A stretch of 56,625 nt of DNA, from NCBI GenBank assembly GCA_017307285.1, contig JAFKFI010000102.1:1-56625 (forward strand), read 5' to 3'. A program made the position numbers and the translations under genes. The stretch comes from Alphaproteobacteria bacterium. Lineage in GTDB: Bacteria; Pseudomonadota; Alphaproteobacteria; Acetobacterales; Acetobacteraceae. Below, piece by piece: positions 1 through 10,175 of the stretch. How positions within the stretch are numbered: the stretch's first letter is position 1; the number at the start of each line of letters is the position of its first letter. The notes under the pieces are model-generated. The model did no database searches and was not told the origin of the DNA. It was given only the letters and a program-made list of their open reading frames with translations.

Positions 1-41
1 TGTGGGAGGGGCAGGGGGAGGGGTGAAACTCCGAATTCCGT

Positions 42-368
42 TCAGATGCTCGAAGCAATCCAGTCCTTGAGCCGGCTCTTGGGCAGTGCGCCCACCTGGG
101 TCGCCGCCGGCTTGCCGTCCTTGAACAGGATCAGCGTCGGGATGCCGCGCACCGCGTAGTTGTTCGGCGTCACCGGGTTGTCGTCGATGTTGACCTTCGC
201 GATGGTCAGCTTGCCCTTGTACTCCGAGGCGAGTTCGTCCAGCGCCGGGGCGATGGCCTTGCACGGCCCGCACCACTCCGCCCAGAAATCCACCAGCACC
301 GGCCCGCTGGCCTTCAAAACGTCGGCGGCGAAGGACTGGTCGGTGACGGCCTTGGTGTTTTCGCTCAT
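42..368 (-). CDS. trxA: Thioredoxin 1
   Basis: Cytoplasmic thiol-disulfide reductase of 108 aa, the usual thioredoxin length. The redox motif WCGPC is at residues 32-36 inside the standard [10 protein letters not shown] context, and the cis-Pro loop (RGIPTL) follows about 40 residues later. The ATG at 368 is chosen because a GAGAGG ribosome site lies 6 bases upstream; a longer reading frame to 512 only runs back into addA. It is the last gene of the tsaE-addA series, 56 bp after addA. Family assignment is secure; the electron donor (TrxB) is not in the window. Confidence 0.96.
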   Translation of the reverse strand: MSENTKAVTDQSFAADVLKASGPVLVDFWAEWCGPCKAIAPALDELASEYKGKLTIAKVNIDDNPVTPNNYAVRGIPTLILFKDGKPAATQVGALPKSRLKDWIASSI

Positions 369-424
369 CGGGCGCCTCTCGTTGGGGTTTGTAGGGGCGA
401 AGGTGGGGGCAGTCAGGGAACCGA

Positions 425-3400
425 TCAACCCGCAAGCTCGGGCGAGGCGCCCGGCGCGTGCGGGTCGAGCAGCGCGTCCGGCAGCATCGTAACCTGCGCC
501 GCGCGAGTCCATATCAGCGCGCAGCGCACCGGCCGATCCGGAAACACCGCCCGCAGCACCGCCCGATAGGCCGCCATTTGGCGCAGATACAGCACGGGCG
601 TTGCCTCGGCCGCGCGCGGCGGGTCGCGGTTGGTCTTGAAGTCGGCCACCAGCACGTGATCGGGCAGCACGGCCAGCCGGTCCACCAGCCCGCCGACGAC
701 GGACCCGGCGACCACTCCGGTCAGCGGCACCTCAGCACGGCTGCCGGGGCCGAACAGCGGCGCCAGCTCGGGATGGGCCAGGATCGCCAGCGTCTCGGCT
801 GCGATCGCCTCCACCGCCTCGCGGGTCAGACCTTGCCCCGGCCGATCGAGCCAGGCCCGCGCGGCGGCCGGACGGTCCGCGGCCGGCAGCGAGGGCAGGT
901 GCTGCAGCAGCGCGTGGATGAGCTTGCCGCGCTGGAACCGCTTCTCTCCCGCCATCCCGGTGAGCGGAGACACAGCGTGCGGCACCGGGCCGAGCCCGGC
1001 GCCCTCGGGCCGGCTCGGCGCCAAGGGCTCGGGTCGCGCCGGTTCGGGCGGGGGCGGCGCCGGGCGCCAATCCGGCGAGGCGCCTGCCCAGGCCGGCAGC
1101 GGCGCCGCCGGGCCAGTCTCGACGGCCGCCGCGCGCTCGGGCGCGTCGCGCTGCGGCGATTCAAGGCGCAGCGCCGTGCCCCACTCGCCGAACGGCACCT
1201 CCTCCGCGCCGAGCCCATCGAACCCGCCACGCACGAGGGCGTACCAGCAATCATCGCGCGCGGGCTTGCTCGGCTCCCAGCCGCACACCACCAGCCGGTC
1301 CTCGGCGCGCGTCAGGGCGACGTAGAGCAGCCGGTTGTGCTCCTCCATGCGGCGCGCGCGGACATGCTCGCGCACCCGGTGCGTGGCGGCGCAGGCGACC
1401 TCCTTGCGCGGCGCCCAGAGCGGCACGTCCACGCCCGTCATGGGGTCGGTCTCCCACAGCAGCGGCCCATCGTCCGGCGGCAGCGCGGTGGTGTCGGGCA
1501 GGATGACCAGCGGCGCCTGCAATCCCTTGGCGCCATGCACCGTCATGATCCGCACCGCCCCACCCGCCGCCTCGGCCTCCCGCTTCACCTCGGCACCAGA
1601 TTGACGCAGCCATTGAACGAAGCCTTGCAGCGCCGGCGGATGCGTACGCGTGTAGGCGAGTGCCGCGCTCAGCAGCTCGTCCACCGGCTCCGCCGCCTCC
1701 GGCCCGAGCCGCGCGTAGAGCCGCGCCCGCCCGCCGAGCGGCCCCAGCGCCTCGGACAGCAGCGTGTGTGGCGTGGTGTAATCGACACGCGGCAATAGCC
1801 GGGCGATGAAGTCCCAAGCCGATTGCCAGCGCGGATTCTCTCCCGCCCGCCGCCGCAGCGCGTCCCACAACGCGCCGTCGCGGCCCACCGCGAGCGCCAT
1901 GAGGTCGTCATCGGTGAGTCCGCCGAGCGGGCTGGTCAGCACGCAAGCCAACGAGAGATCGTCCTCTGGCAACAGCAGCGTGTCGCACAGCGCGAGCAGA
2001 TCCTGCACCGCCGGCTGCTCGGTCAGCACCAGCCGGTCGAGCCCCGCCACCGGCACGCCGCGCGCCTTGAGGGCGCGGACCAGGGCGCGAGCGAAGGCAT
2101 TCCGTCGCCGCACCAGCACCAGCACGTCGCCCGGCGCGAGCGGGCGGTCCTTGCTCGCCAGCATTACCGCTCCGCTGGTCTGTTCCCGCAGCCAGTCCGC
2201 CAGTCTGTCGGCGAGCAACTGCGGTGCGGACGGCAGTTCGAGATAGTCCGGCGGGATGCTCCACGGCTCGCTCGGCGGCGGCGCCAGTCGGGGAGCGAGC
2301 GGCCACAATTCGACCGCGCCCGCCTGCCCGGCGCGATCGGCGATGTGGCGCAGCCGCTCGCCCGGCGCGACCACGCCGGCGGCGGCAAGCCCGTTGGCAA
2401 ACACACGATCCACCAAAGTCAGCACCGGCGCGGTGGAACGGAACGACACGTCCAGCCGGACGTCGCGCCAAGGATGCCCAGAATCCCGCACGCGGGCGGC
2501 CAGCAGGTCGCGCGAACGGTCGAACTCGTCGGCGTCGGCGCCCTGGAAGGAGTAGATCGACTGCTTGCGGTCCCCCACGGCGAACACCGTGCGGTTCGCC
2601 TCGCGCGCGCCTTCGCCCGCGAAGAATTCGCCGATCATCGCGTGGGCGATGCGCCACTGCGCCGGCGAGGTGTCCTGCACCTCGTCGAGCAGCAAATGGT
2701 CGAGCCCGCCATCCAGCTTGTAGAGCACCCACGCGGCGCCCGGATCAACCAGCAGCGCCGAGGTGCGGCCGATCAGGTCGTCGTAGTCGAGCAGCCCCCC
2801 GTCATCCTTGCGCGCCTCATACGCGCCGAGCACCGGGGCGGCGAGCGTCACCAACGCGAGCGACGCCTGCGCCACACGAAACGCGCAGCGGTCGTCGTCC
2901 ACCAGCCGCACCCGCTCGGCCTCGGCGGCGAATATCTCCGCCAGCTCCGGACATTGGGCGGCCAGCTTCGGGTTGAGGAACGCGCCCACTGCGCGCGCCT
3001 TGCCTTCCTCGGTGAGGAACTCGCAGCGCCACTCGCTCCAGTTCTCCGCGCGCTCGGCGGCCGACAGGCCGAGCCATTCCAGCAACCGGCCGCTCTTCTC
3101 GGCGCATTTCGGCGAGCCCTCGCGGTGCACCCGTTTGGCCGCCTCGACCAGCGCCGCCTCCTCCGGCCAACTCGCCGCAGCAGCAATCACGCCGCTCGGG
3201 TCCGCCGCGACGATGCCCAGCGCGCGGCGCTGCGCGGCGGCCAGATCGGGCAGTTCCAGCGCACGGGCGAGCTGCGCGCGATCAGCCTGCAATCCCGCGA
3301 CCAGCCGGCCGAACCCGTCGAGCGTCGCCAGCCCCGCCAGGTCGTCGAGCGCTGTCCGATGGGCAGGAGAGGCGGCCCCGGCCAACATGTGCTCGCGGGC

Positions 3401-3877
3401 GTCACGCAGCGCCTCCTCGGCGTCGCGATCCTCGATCAGCCGGAAATGCGGCGACAGCCGCGCCTCGAGCGGAAAGCGCCGCAGCAACGATTGGCAGAAG
3501 GCATGGATGGTGCCGATCCGCATTCCGCCCGGCAGGTCCAGCACCTCGGCGAACAGCGCGCGGGCCTTGCTCCGCGCCTCGGCGTCCGACGCCGCGCCGA
3601 GCCGGCTCAGCTCCCCATCGAGCGCAGCGTCGTCCAGCGTCACCCAGCGGCCGAGCACCCTATGCAGCCGGATCGCCATTTCCGCGGCCGCCGCCTTGGT
3701 GAAGGTCAGGCATTGGATGCGCGCCGGGTCCGCGCCCGAGAGCATCAGCCGCAGCAGCCGGTCGGTCAGCAGCTTGGTCTTGCCCGATCCGGCCGAGGCC
3801 GCGACGAAGGCGGAAACCGCCGGATCGGAAGCCTTGCCCTGCTCCTCCTCGGCCAGCTGGCGCGCGAACCCGCTCAT
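425..3877 (-). CDS. addA: Double-strand break repair helicase-nuclease AddA
   Basis: Large subunit of the AddAB (RecBCD-equivalent) helicase-nuclease that resects DNA ends for recombination. The protein is 1150 aa. Walker A GSGKT is at residues 30-34, the UvrD/Rep-type helicase motif [14 protein letters not shown] lies in the first half, and the RecB-like nuclease motif with the catalytic D-x-K (ADFKTNR) starts near residue 1078. The start ATG at 3877 overlaps the addB stop by 4 bp (ATGA), indicating translational coupling. Length, motif order and partner gene all fit the alphaproteobacterial family. Confidence 0.95.
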   Translation of the reverse strand: MSGFARQLAEEEQGKASDPAVSAFVAASAGSGKTKLLTDRLLRLMLSGADPARIQCLTFTKAAAAEMAIRLHRVLGRWVTLDDAALDGELSRLGAASDAEARSKARALFAEVLDLPGGMRIGTIHAFCQSLLRRFPLEARLSPHFRLIEDRDAEEALRDAREHMLAGAASPAHRTALDDLAGLATLDGFGRLVAGLQADRAQLARALELPDLAAAQRRALGIVAADPSGVIAAAASWPEEAALVEAAKRVHREGSPKCAEKSGRLLEWLGLSAAERAENWSEWRCEFLTEEGKARAVGAFLNPKLAAQCPELAEIFAAEAERVRLVDDDRCAFRVAQASLALVTLAAPVLGAYEARKDDGGLLDYDDLIGRTSALLVDPGAAWVLYKLDGGLDHLLLDEVQDTSPAQWRIAHAMIGEFFAGEGAREANRTVFAVGDRKQSIYSFQGADADEFDRSRDLLAARVRDSGHPWRDVRLDVSFRSTAPVLTLVDRVFANGLAAAGVVAPGERLRHIADRAGQAGAVELWPLAPRLAPPPSEPWSIPPDYLELPSAPQLLADRLADWLREQTSGAVMLASKDRPLAPGDVLVLVRRRNAFARALVRALKARGVPVAGLDRLVLTEQPAVQDLLALCDTLLLPEDDLSLACVLTSPLGGLTDDDLMALAVGRDGALWDALRRRAGENPRWQSAWDFIARLLPRVDYTTPHTLLSEALGPLGGRARLYARLGPEAAEPVDELLSAALAYTRTHPPALQGFVQWLRQSGAEVKREAEAAGGAVRIMTVHGAKGLQAPLVILPDTTALPPDDGPLLWETDPMTGVDVPLWAPRKEVACAATHRVREHVRARRMEEHNRLLYVALTRAEDRLVVCGWEPSKPARDDCWYALVRGGFDGLGAEEVPFGEWGTALRLESPQRDAPERAAAVETGPAAPLPAWAGASPDWRPAPPPPEPARPEPLAPSRPEGAGLGPVPHAVSPLTGMAGEKRFQRGKLIHALLQHLPSLPAADRPAAARAWLDRPGQGLTREAVEAIAAETLAILAHPELAPLFGPGSRAEVPLTGVVAGSVVGGLVDRLAVLPDHVLVADFKTNRDPPRAAEATPVLYLRQMAAYRAVLRAVFPDRPVRCALIWTRAAQVTMLPDALLDPHAPGASPELAG

Positions 3878-6800
3878 ACGGCGTCATCCGCGACCGCCCA
3901 CTCCGCCAGGCGGGCAAGTTGGGCGTAATCGGAAAAGCGCGGTCGCGCGCCAGGATGCGGCTGCGCGAGATAGCATCGTGCGGGATCGTCGAACGCATCG
4001 ATCAAGGCCAGCAGCTTCTCCCCGGCGGCGGCGACCCCGGCCGCAAGATCGCCGTTCTTGAACAATGGCCGGACCTTGCCCGGCTCGAAGCCGCCCGTGA
4101 GATGCCAGTAGACCAGCTCGCCGGCCTCGGCCGCGAGCTCCGGACCGAATGCCCCAGCCGCTGCCATCACCGCCTCGAGCGGCAGCTGCGAGGCGAACCC
4201 GGACTCGACATCTCCCTGGCCGGGCGGCGTCCCCGTCTTGTAGTCGATGATGACCAGCTTGCCGTCCGGCCGCCGCTCGATCCGGTCGGCGCGACCCCGC
4301 AGGGTGAACAAGCCGCCGGGGCGCTCGAACCGGTGCTCACCGGCGATCTCCGTGAACAGCGCCATCGGCGGCGCCACGCTGCGCCGACCGATCTCGGTCT
4401 CGACCACCCAGGCGGCGATGCGCGTGAAGCGCGGCGTCCACCAGGCGCGCAACGCATCGCGCAGCCCGGCCCGCAGCAATGTCCCGTGCATCGCCTCCCG
4501 CAGCCGCTGATGCGCGTCCACCGGCCACGCCGTGCCGTGGTCGCGCAGAAAGCGGTGCAGCCCGTCATGCGCCAGCTCGCCGTAGCGCGCGGCATCCGCC
4601 GATTCGTCGAGCGGATCGAGCGGGCGGAGACGCAGGATGTGGCGCGCGTAGATCGCATACGGGTCGCGCAGCCAGGTTTCGATCTCGGTGACGCTGAGCC
4701 GGCGCGGACGCAGCCGTACATCGGGCAAGGGCCGGGGTGGCGCCACCGGTCTTGGACCATCGGCGGGCTGCCCAAGCTGTCGCGCCCATTGCGCCGCCGG
4801 ATGTGCGGCAAGCGCCGTGCCCTGCCCGGCGAGGAAAGCATCGAGCCGCGTCAGCCAGCGCGCCGGGACGGCGGGCGCGCCATCGCGGCGGCGCGGGCAA
4901 GAAAGAACGACGTCGGGGGCGGCACAGGCAGCGGAGACGAAATCATGCGCCGCCTGCCCCACGCGCTCCTCCGGCGGCGGCAGGCCGATCCGCTCGCGCA
5001 TCCGCCGGCTGAGCCACGGGCCTGGCTCGGTCGCCGGCGGCCACACGCCGTCGGTCAGCCCTCCAAGCACGATCAGCTCGGCGCTCTGCAGCCGCGCCTC
5101 CAGCAGCCCCCAGATGAACACGCGCGGATGTTCCGCCCCGACCCGCCCGCGCAATGCGCGGCGGGTGCGGATGGTCTGGCCCTCCAGCACCGCGTCCAGC
5201 AGGGCGGGCAAGCGCACCACCGGCTGGTCGGGCAGGCCGGGCAGCACCGTGAGGATCGACGCAAGATGGGTGGCCAGCGCCTCGCCTTCCTCGGCACCCC
5301 AGAGCCGGATTGCGCCGGAGGCCCCGTCGGTCGCGGCAAGACGTTCGGCAGCTTCGATGAGCGCCCTGAGGGCCGCTTCGGGGGCGACCTCCGCAGCGGC
5401 GCTGGCCATGCGCAGCGCAGGGGCGAGGCATTCCTCCAGCCTCGCCAGAAACGCCACGGCCGCGTCCTGTCCATTGCCGCGTGCGTGCTTGACCGCGAGG
5501 CGCAAGCCGGTCAGCCCCGGCGCCGGCCGTGGGCCGCGCAGTGCCAGAAGCTCAAGATGGCGTGCCGCCTCCCGGCAGGCGGCGGGCGCCAGCCCGGCAG
5601 CGGCGAGCGGGTGCTTGAGCAGCGCCAGCAACGCAACCGGCGCCAGCTGCTCGGCGACAGCATGGGCCAATAGGCGCAGAAACACCGCCGGCGGGGTCGC
5701 GGCCAGGGCCTCGCCCGCGCTGTCGTCCGCCACCACGCCGTAGCGCAGCAGCTCGGCGGAAACGCGGCCGGCGAGGTCGCGGTCGGGTGTCACCAGCGCC
5801 GCCCTCGCACCCGGCGTTTCGAGGGCGCCTCGCAGCACCAGAGCAATAGCTGCCGCCTCTTCCTGCTGATCGGCGGGGATTAGGCGGAGGAGCCCAGTTG
5901 TGTTTGGCGTCTCGGCATCGCGCCAGTCGCCCATCGCGGCGGCCGGGAGGAGGGCGGTGCTCAACGTGCCGAAGCGTTCCGGCGGGACGAACCCCTCACC
6001 CCGACCCTCTCCCACAAGGGGAGAGGGAGAAGAAGAGCCCCCTCCCCTTGTGGGCTTGGACTGCGAAGAGCAGGCCAAGGGTTGGGTGAGGGGTAGCCAA
6101 GGCCCCACATCCTCCCGCGTAGCCCCCAGCCCAACCAACACCCCCCGCATCCCCGCCTGCGGATGCGAGGCGTCGAGCGCGTCCCATGCCGCCGCGTCCA
6201 TCACTGTGTCCAGCCCCGGCAACACCACGGCGCCCTGCTGCATCCGCGCCACCGTGCGCAGCAGCCGCGCCACGGCCGGAACGGCACCGGTGGTGCCGGC
6301 GACCAGCACGGGGAAATTCGGCGGCTCAGCCTCCCACGCCGCCGCCTGGGCGCGCAGCAACGCCACCTGCCGCGCGGCCGGGTTCATCAGTCCCTGCTCC
6401 GCCAGCCAATCCGGCCAGAACCGGGTGACGATCTCGAGGAACGCCAGCGTCTTCTGCCAATGCGCCGCGTGCTCGGGATCGGCCGCGTCGGGCAGGCGCG
6501 CGGCAAGGTCGATCTCGGCGAGCTCAGCCTCGTCCATCAACCCGGCGAGCTCGGCAGCCAACGGCCAGGCCCCATCGGCGGTGCGCGGCGCGCCGTCCCG
6601 CCCGCCCATCGCCAGCACCAGCCGCGTCAGCGCGGCCAGGCGCTGCGCCGGCTCCACGGCGGGCGGCAGGTCGAGCGCGCCCGACAGCGCCAGCGGTGCC
6701 TCGTCGAGCGCGCCGAACGCGGTGATCCGCGGCAGCAGCAACGGCCGCCCGTCCGCTGCCCGCAGAAACGCATCGGCCAGCGCGCGCGCCGCCCGCCGCG

Positions 6801-6918
6801 TCGGCAGCAGGATCAGTCCGCGCGACACCTCGACCGGGTCCGGCCCCGCCCGGCGCAGCCATTCGGCCGCGATCGCGTCGAGGAACGGGACATGCGCGGG
6901 AATCGTGAACAGGTTCAG
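3874..6918 (-). CDS. addB: Double-strand break repair protein AddB
   Basis: Second subunit of AddAB, about 1014 aa, carrying an inactivated helicase domain and a C-terminal RecB-like nuclease with the D-Y-K core (IIDYKTG). The N-terminus resembling the family begins LNLFTIPAH. The codon there is CTG at 6918, whose last two bases start the TGA of the upstream murU gene (CTGA overlap). An ATG at 6996 would add 26 residues that only shadow the end of murU, so I prefer the CTG start, although an automatic caller may use 6996. Residues about 276-309 are encoded by an inserted palindromic repeat (5992-6093), which adds a low-complexity loop without breaking the frame. Confidence 0.9.
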   Translation of the reverse strand: MNLFTIPAHVPFLDAIAAEWLRRAGPDPVEVSRGLILLPTRRAARALADAFLRAADGRPLLLPRITAFGALDEAPLALSGALDLPPAVEPAQRLAALTRLVLAMGGRDGAPRTADGAWPLAAELAGLMDEAELAEIDLAARLPDAADPEHAAHWQKTLAFLEIVTRFWPDWLAEQGLMNPAARQVALLRAQAAAWEAEPPNFPVLVAGTTGAVPAVARLLRTVARMQQGAVVLPGLDTVMDAAAWDALDASHPQAGMRGVLVGLGATREDVGPWLPLTQPLACSSQSKPTRGGGSSSPSPLVGEGRGEGFVPPERFGTLSTALLPAAAMGDWRDAETPNTTGLLRLIPADQQEEAAAIALVLRGALETPGARAALVTPDRDLAGRVSAELLRYGVVADDSAGEALAATPPAVFLRLLAHAVAEQLAPVALLALLKHPLAAAGLAPAACREAARHLELLALRGPRPAPGLTGLRLAVKHARGNGQDAAVAFLARLEECLAPALRMASAAAEVAPEAALRALIEAAERLAATDGASGAIRLWGAEEGEALATHLASILTVLPGLPDQPVVRLPALLDAVLEGQTIRTRRALRGRVGAEHPRVFIWGLLEARLQSAELIVLGGLTDGVWPPATEPGPWLSRRMRERIGLPPPEERVGQAAHDFVSAACAAPDVVLSCPRRRDGAPAVPARWLTRLDAFLAGQGTALAAHPAAQWARQLGQPADGPRPVAPPRPLPDVRLRPRRLSVTEIETWLRDPYAIYARHILRLRPLDPLDESADAARYGELAHDGLHRFLRDHGTAWPVDAHQRLREAMHGTLLRAGLRDALRAWWTPRFTRIAAWVVETEIGRRSVAPPMALFTEIAGEHRFERPGGLFTLRGRADRIERRPDGKLVIIDYKTGTPPGQGDVESGFASQLPLEAVMAAAGAFGPELAAEAGELVYWHLTGGFEPGKVRPLFKNGDLAAGVAAAGEKLLALIDAFDDPARCYLAQPHPGARPRFSDYAQLARLAEWAVADDAV
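5992..6093. repeat. Palindromic repeat element inserted in frame within addB
   Basis: About 102 bp bounded by perfect 10-bp inverted ends (CCCCTCACCC at 5992-6001 and its complement at 6084-6093). A nested perfect 13-bp inverted pair lies inside (6011-6023 with 6042-6054). It belongs in style to the CCCTCTCCC/GGGAGAGGG palindromes scattered through many proteobacterial genomes. Its length is a multiple of 3 and it adds a loop containing SPSPLVGEGRGEG to AddB. A shorter hairpin of similar composition lies at 21732-21752. Confidence 0.8.
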
Positions 6919-7658
6919 CGGGCGGCTCCGATGGCGCGGATCTGCAGGAACGACTCGGCTTCCGCGAGATCGGCGGGCGTAGAGAGGTGAAACCACAACC
7001 CGTCATGCACCACCGCGCGTAAACGGCCCGTTGCCATCGCGCGATCCCACAGCACGTTCATGCTGAACGCCCCCTCCGGCGCCCCGTCGAACAGTGCCGG
7101 CGCGACGAGCTGCACCCCGGCGTAGATGTAGGGCACCACCTCGCGCTCCCTCGGCCGGCGCGGCGCGCCCCAGGGATCGAGCGCGAAATCGCCGTGCCCG
7201 GTCTCGGCCTGGACCTGGAAGGTGCGATGCACCAGCAGCACGGCGTCGACCTCGCTCGGCCGGAACACATCCGCCATGCGCGCCAGCGCGGGGCACGGAC
7301 CATCGACCCAGAAGGCGTCGCCGTTGACCACGTAGAACGGCTCCGGCCCGAGCAGCGGCAGCGCCGCGAGCACCCCGCCGCCGGTCTCCAGCAGCTTCTC
7401 CTCGACGCGCAGCACCGTCCGCGGCCCCTGCCCGGCCTCGGCCCGCTTCCGGAGCGCGGCTTCGACCCGCTCGGCCCGCCAGTGCGCGTTGACCACCACT
7501 GTCTCCACGCCCGCGTCGCGCAACCGATCGAGCCCGTGATCGAGCAGCGAGCGCCCGCCGAGTGGCAGCAGCGGCTTGGCGGTCCGCTCGGTCAGCGGGC
7601 GCATCCGTGTCCCGAGACCCGCCGCCAGCAGCATCGCGGTGCGCGGCCGAATGGTCAT
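6915..7658 (-). CDS. murU: Sugar-1-phosphate nucleotidyltransferase, MurU-like (MurNAc-1-P uridylyltransferase)
   Basis: A 247-aa cytoplasmic NTP transferase. The N-terminal signature AAGLGTRMRPLTE followed by KPLLPLGG is the nucleotide-binding loop of this family. By homology and context it would make UDP-MurNAc from MurNAc-1-phosphate in the cell-wall recycling route together with AmgK. Its ATG at 7658 overlaps the stop of the preceding amgK remnant (ATGA). The gene itself looks intact, but its partner kinase is frameshifted, so the salvage route may not work as encoded. A more general mannose-1-phosphate guanylyltransferase annotation is the alternative. Confidence 0.85.
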   Translation of the reverse strand: MTIRPRTAMLLAAGLGTRMRPLTERTAKPLLPLGGRSLLDHGLDRLRDAGVETVVVNAHWRAERVEAALRKRAEAGQGPRTVLRVEEKLLETGGGVLAALPLLGPEPFYVVNGDAFWVDGPCPALARMADVFRPSEVDAVLLVHRTFQVQAETGHGDFALDPWGAPRRPREREVVPYIYAGVQLVAPALFDGAPEGAFSMNVLWDRAMATGRLRAVVHDGLWFHLSTPADLAEAESFLQIRAIGAAR

Positions 7659-8631
7659 GCGTCGAGCCCCGGCGGATTGCCGCGCCGTTCCGGCGGGATC
7701 CAGCGGTCGAAGACAGCGGCGAGCGGCGCGGCGGCCGGGTGGCGCAGCGCCTCCCCGAGCAGCCGCCAGGTGCGCGGGCCATGCGCGAGATAGTGCGGCC
7801 GCCCGTCGCGCCGAGCCAGGCGCACCCATTGCGCGGCAACGCGCATATGCCTCTGCGCCTTGCAGATCGCCAGCGCTGTGCGGAACGCCTCGGGATCCAG
7901 TTCGGGGCGCGCCGCCAGGAAGCGCGCCACGCAACGCTCCGCGAGTTCCAACGGTATGTCGCGCCGTGCGTGCGCGATGAGCGAGGCGTGGTCGTACGCC
8001 GGATGTCCCCAGGCGGCGGATTGGAAATCGAGCAGCCCGACCCGCCGCACTCCCGCGCGCTCCGGCCGGCGAAGAAGTCGCGATGCACGAAGACCGGCTC
8101 CCTGCTGTCCAGCGGCATCAGCATCGCCATCAGCGCCAGCAAGAAATCCTCTCTCGCCGCCGTCGGGGCGGGCGCGCCGAACATCGCTGGCCACCACCAA
8201 TCGAGGAGGGTCGATAGCGCGGCTCCCCCCATGTCGGCGGACGACCAGCTCGGGAGCTTTCCAGGCGCCGGCGCCCGTTGCATGGCGACCAGCAAATCGA
8301 CCGCCGCGTCGAACATCGCCGGCCCGGTCTCCGCGGACAGCACCGCCGGGAAAAGATCGTCCCCGAGATCTTCCAGCAGCACGAGCCCCGCCCCCTCATC
8401 GGCGGCCAGCACGTCAGGAACGGAAAGGCCAAGCCGCGCCAGATGCGCGCCGACGAACAGGAACGGCCGCACCGCCTCGGGTGGCGGTGCGTCCATCAAG
8501 ACCGCCGGCCGGGGTCCGCCGGTGATCCGCCAATACCGCCGGAAGCTGGCATCCTGCGCTAATGGCGCGACCCGTGCACCGGCGCAGCCGGCGCGAGCGA
8601 GGAACGCCGCGATCTCGGCATCGCGGCTCAC
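7655..8631 (-). pseudogene. amgK: Anomeric sugar kinase AmgK (aminoglycoside phosphotransferase family), frameshifted
   Basis: The first 189 codons (GTG start at 8631, overlapping the tsaE stop as GTGA) encode an APH-fold kinase up to the catalytic HRDFFAG. The remaining about 137 codons, starting RPERAGVRRVGLLDF and running to the stop at 7655, are in another frame. The junction is near 8065. In family members the catalytic loop reads HxDxxxxN; here the Asn and a few following residues are missing at the junction. This points to a small deletion of 3n+1 bases rather than only a misread base. The product should be inactive unless this is an assembly error. AmgK phosphorylates MurNAc/GlcNAc at the anomeric position ahead of MurU. 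Confidence 0.85.
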
Positions 8632-9089
8632 CGGATGCGCTCCAGCCGGTCTGGCCAGCCGATCAGCACCGCCTGCCGCGCGGTGTCTCCGGTTAAGCTC
8701 AGCGTCACGGTGAGCGCACCAGCTGGACGCAGCGCGCCGAGCCGATCCGGCCACTCCACCAGCACCACACCGTCCCGCGCCTCGTCCCAGCCGAGCTCCG
8801 CCAGATCGCCCGCATGGCCGAGCCGCCACAGGTCGAAATGCGCGGCGCGGAAGCGCGGCGTGTCATAGCTCTGCACCAGGGTGAAAGTCGGGCTCGGCAC
8901 CTCCAGCGCGGGATCGCCTGACGCCGCCCGTAGGAAGGCACGAACGAACTCGGTCTTGCCCGCACCAAGCGGTCCCTCCAACAGAATGCCGTCGCCCGCC
9001 CGCGCCAGCGCCGCGACCGACGCAGCAAGCGCCTGCGTCGCCGCCACATCGGGCAGCTCGCGCCGCAGCTCTTGGGGGGAGGCCGTCAT
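8628..9089 (-). CDS. tsaE: tRNA t6A biosynthesis ATPase TsaE
   Basis: A 153-aa P-loop ATPase of the TsaBDE complex that makes N6-threonylcarbamoyladenosine at tRNA position 37. Walker A GPLGAGKT is at residues 39-46, followed by the family signature SPTFTLVQSY and the segment HFDLWRLG. The start ATG at 9089 is chosen over upstream frame extension because conserved sequence begins there. It heads the minus-strand tsaE-amgK-murU-addB-addA-trxA series and is divergent from the reductase gene at 9153. TsaB lies separately at 21021-21683. Confidence 0.93.
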   Translation of the reverse strand: MTASPQELRRELPDVAATQALAASVAALARAGDGILLEGPLGAGKTEFVRAFLRAASGDPALEVPSPTFTLVQSYDTPRFRAAHFDLWRLGHAGDLAELGWDEARDGVVLVEWPDRLGALRPAGALTVTLSLTGDTARQAVLIGWPDRLERIR

Positions 9090-9152
9090 CGGCGGCAATC
9101 TGCCGCAGGCGTGGAGTCGCGCACAACCGCGGAGATGGGTAGTTTGCGGCGC

Positions 9153-10175
9153 ATGGCGGAAGAACTGACCACCGACGTCGCGATCGTGGGGGCCGGCCCG
9201 GTGGGCCTGTTCGCCGTGTTCGAGTGCGGCATGTTGAAGATGCGGAGCGTGCTGATCGACGCGCTGGCCGAGACCGGCGGGCAATGCGCGGCACTCTACC
9301 CCGAGAAGCCAATCTACGACATCCCGGCCTGGCCGGCGATCGAGGCGGGCGAGCTCGTGACGCAGCTCGAACGCCAGATCCTTCCGTTCGCCGCCCCTCG
9401 CCTGCTCGGCCGCCGCGTCGAGGGCCTGGCGGGCGAGCCCGGCGCGTTCACCCTGACGACGGACCAGGGCGACATCGTGCGAGCCAAGGCGGTGATGATC
9501 GCCGCCGGCGCCGGCGCGTTCGGCCCCAACCGCCCGCCGCTCGACGGCCTCGCCGCCTACGAGGCAACGGGCGGCGTGCAGTACTACGTCCGCCGCCGCG
9601 AAGATCTACGCGGCAAGCGGGTGGTGATCGCCGGCGGCGGCGATTCCGCGGTGGATTGGGCGCTCGCGCTGAAGGACATCGCGACCGTCGCCGTGGTGCA
9701 TCGCCGAGGAAAATTCCGCGCCGCCCCCGAGACCGCCGCCCGGCTCGACGAGGCCGCCCGCCACGCCCAGCTCGACATGGTGATCCCCTATCAGCTCCAC
9801 GCGCTGCACGGCATCGAAGGCCGGCTCACCGGGGTCGAGGTCGCGACGCTCGCGGGCGAGACCCGCATCCTGCCGGCCGACGTCTTGTTGCCGTTCTTCG
9901 GCCTATCGATGGATCTCGGCCCGATCGCCGGCTGGGCGCTCGACCTCGAACGCCACCACGTCAAGGTCGACCCCGCCACCGGCCAGACCAGTCTCCCCGG
10001 CGTCTTCGCCGTCGGCGACGTCGCGAGCTATCCCGGCAAGCTCAAGCTGATTCTGCAGGGCTTCTCCGAGGCAGCCGTCGCCGCCCACGCCATCCACCCC
10101 ATCGTGCATCCGGGCGAGGCGCTGCATTTCGAGTATTCGACGACCAAGGGGGTGCAGGGGTTGGCTGGCGCCTAG
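9153..10175 (+). CDS. Ferredoxin/flavodoxin-NADP(+) reductase, thioredoxin-reductase-like
   Basis: FAD/NAD(P)-binding protein of about 340 aa. The FAD loop GAGPVG is at residues 13-18, the family stretch ETGGQCAALYPEKPIYDIP follows, and a second dinucleotide fold carries GGGDSAVDW. There is no CxxC redox pair, which separates it from true thioredoxin reductase and fits the type-2 ferredoxin-NADP reductase (YumC-like) group. An in-frame ATG at 9135 is possible but has a GGAG directly against it. Its TAG stop is shared on both strands as CTAG with the convergent brnA stop. Confidence 0.88.
   Translation: MAEELTTDVAIVGAGPVGLFAVFECGMLKMRSVLIDALAETGGQCAALYPEKPIYDIPAWPAIEAGELVTQLERQILPFAAPRLLGRRVEGLAGEPGAFTLTTDQGDIVRAKAVMIAAGAGAFGPNRPPLDGLAAYEATGGVQYYVRRREDLRGKRVVIAGGGDSAVDWALALKDIATVAVVHRRGKFRAAPETAARLDEAARHAQLDMVIPYQLHALHGIEGRLTGVEVATLAGETRILPADVLLPFFGLSMDLGPIAGWALDLERHHVKVDPATGQTSLPGVFAVGDVASYPGKLKLILQGFSEAAVAAHAIHPIVHPGEALHFEYSTTKGVQGLAGA

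Noticed and set aside
458-3928. Long open frames on the plus strand opposite addA (446 and 701 codons)
   Set aside because: High-GC antisense shadows: no family similarity, Arg/Gln/His-rich composition, and addA on the other strand has full domain support.
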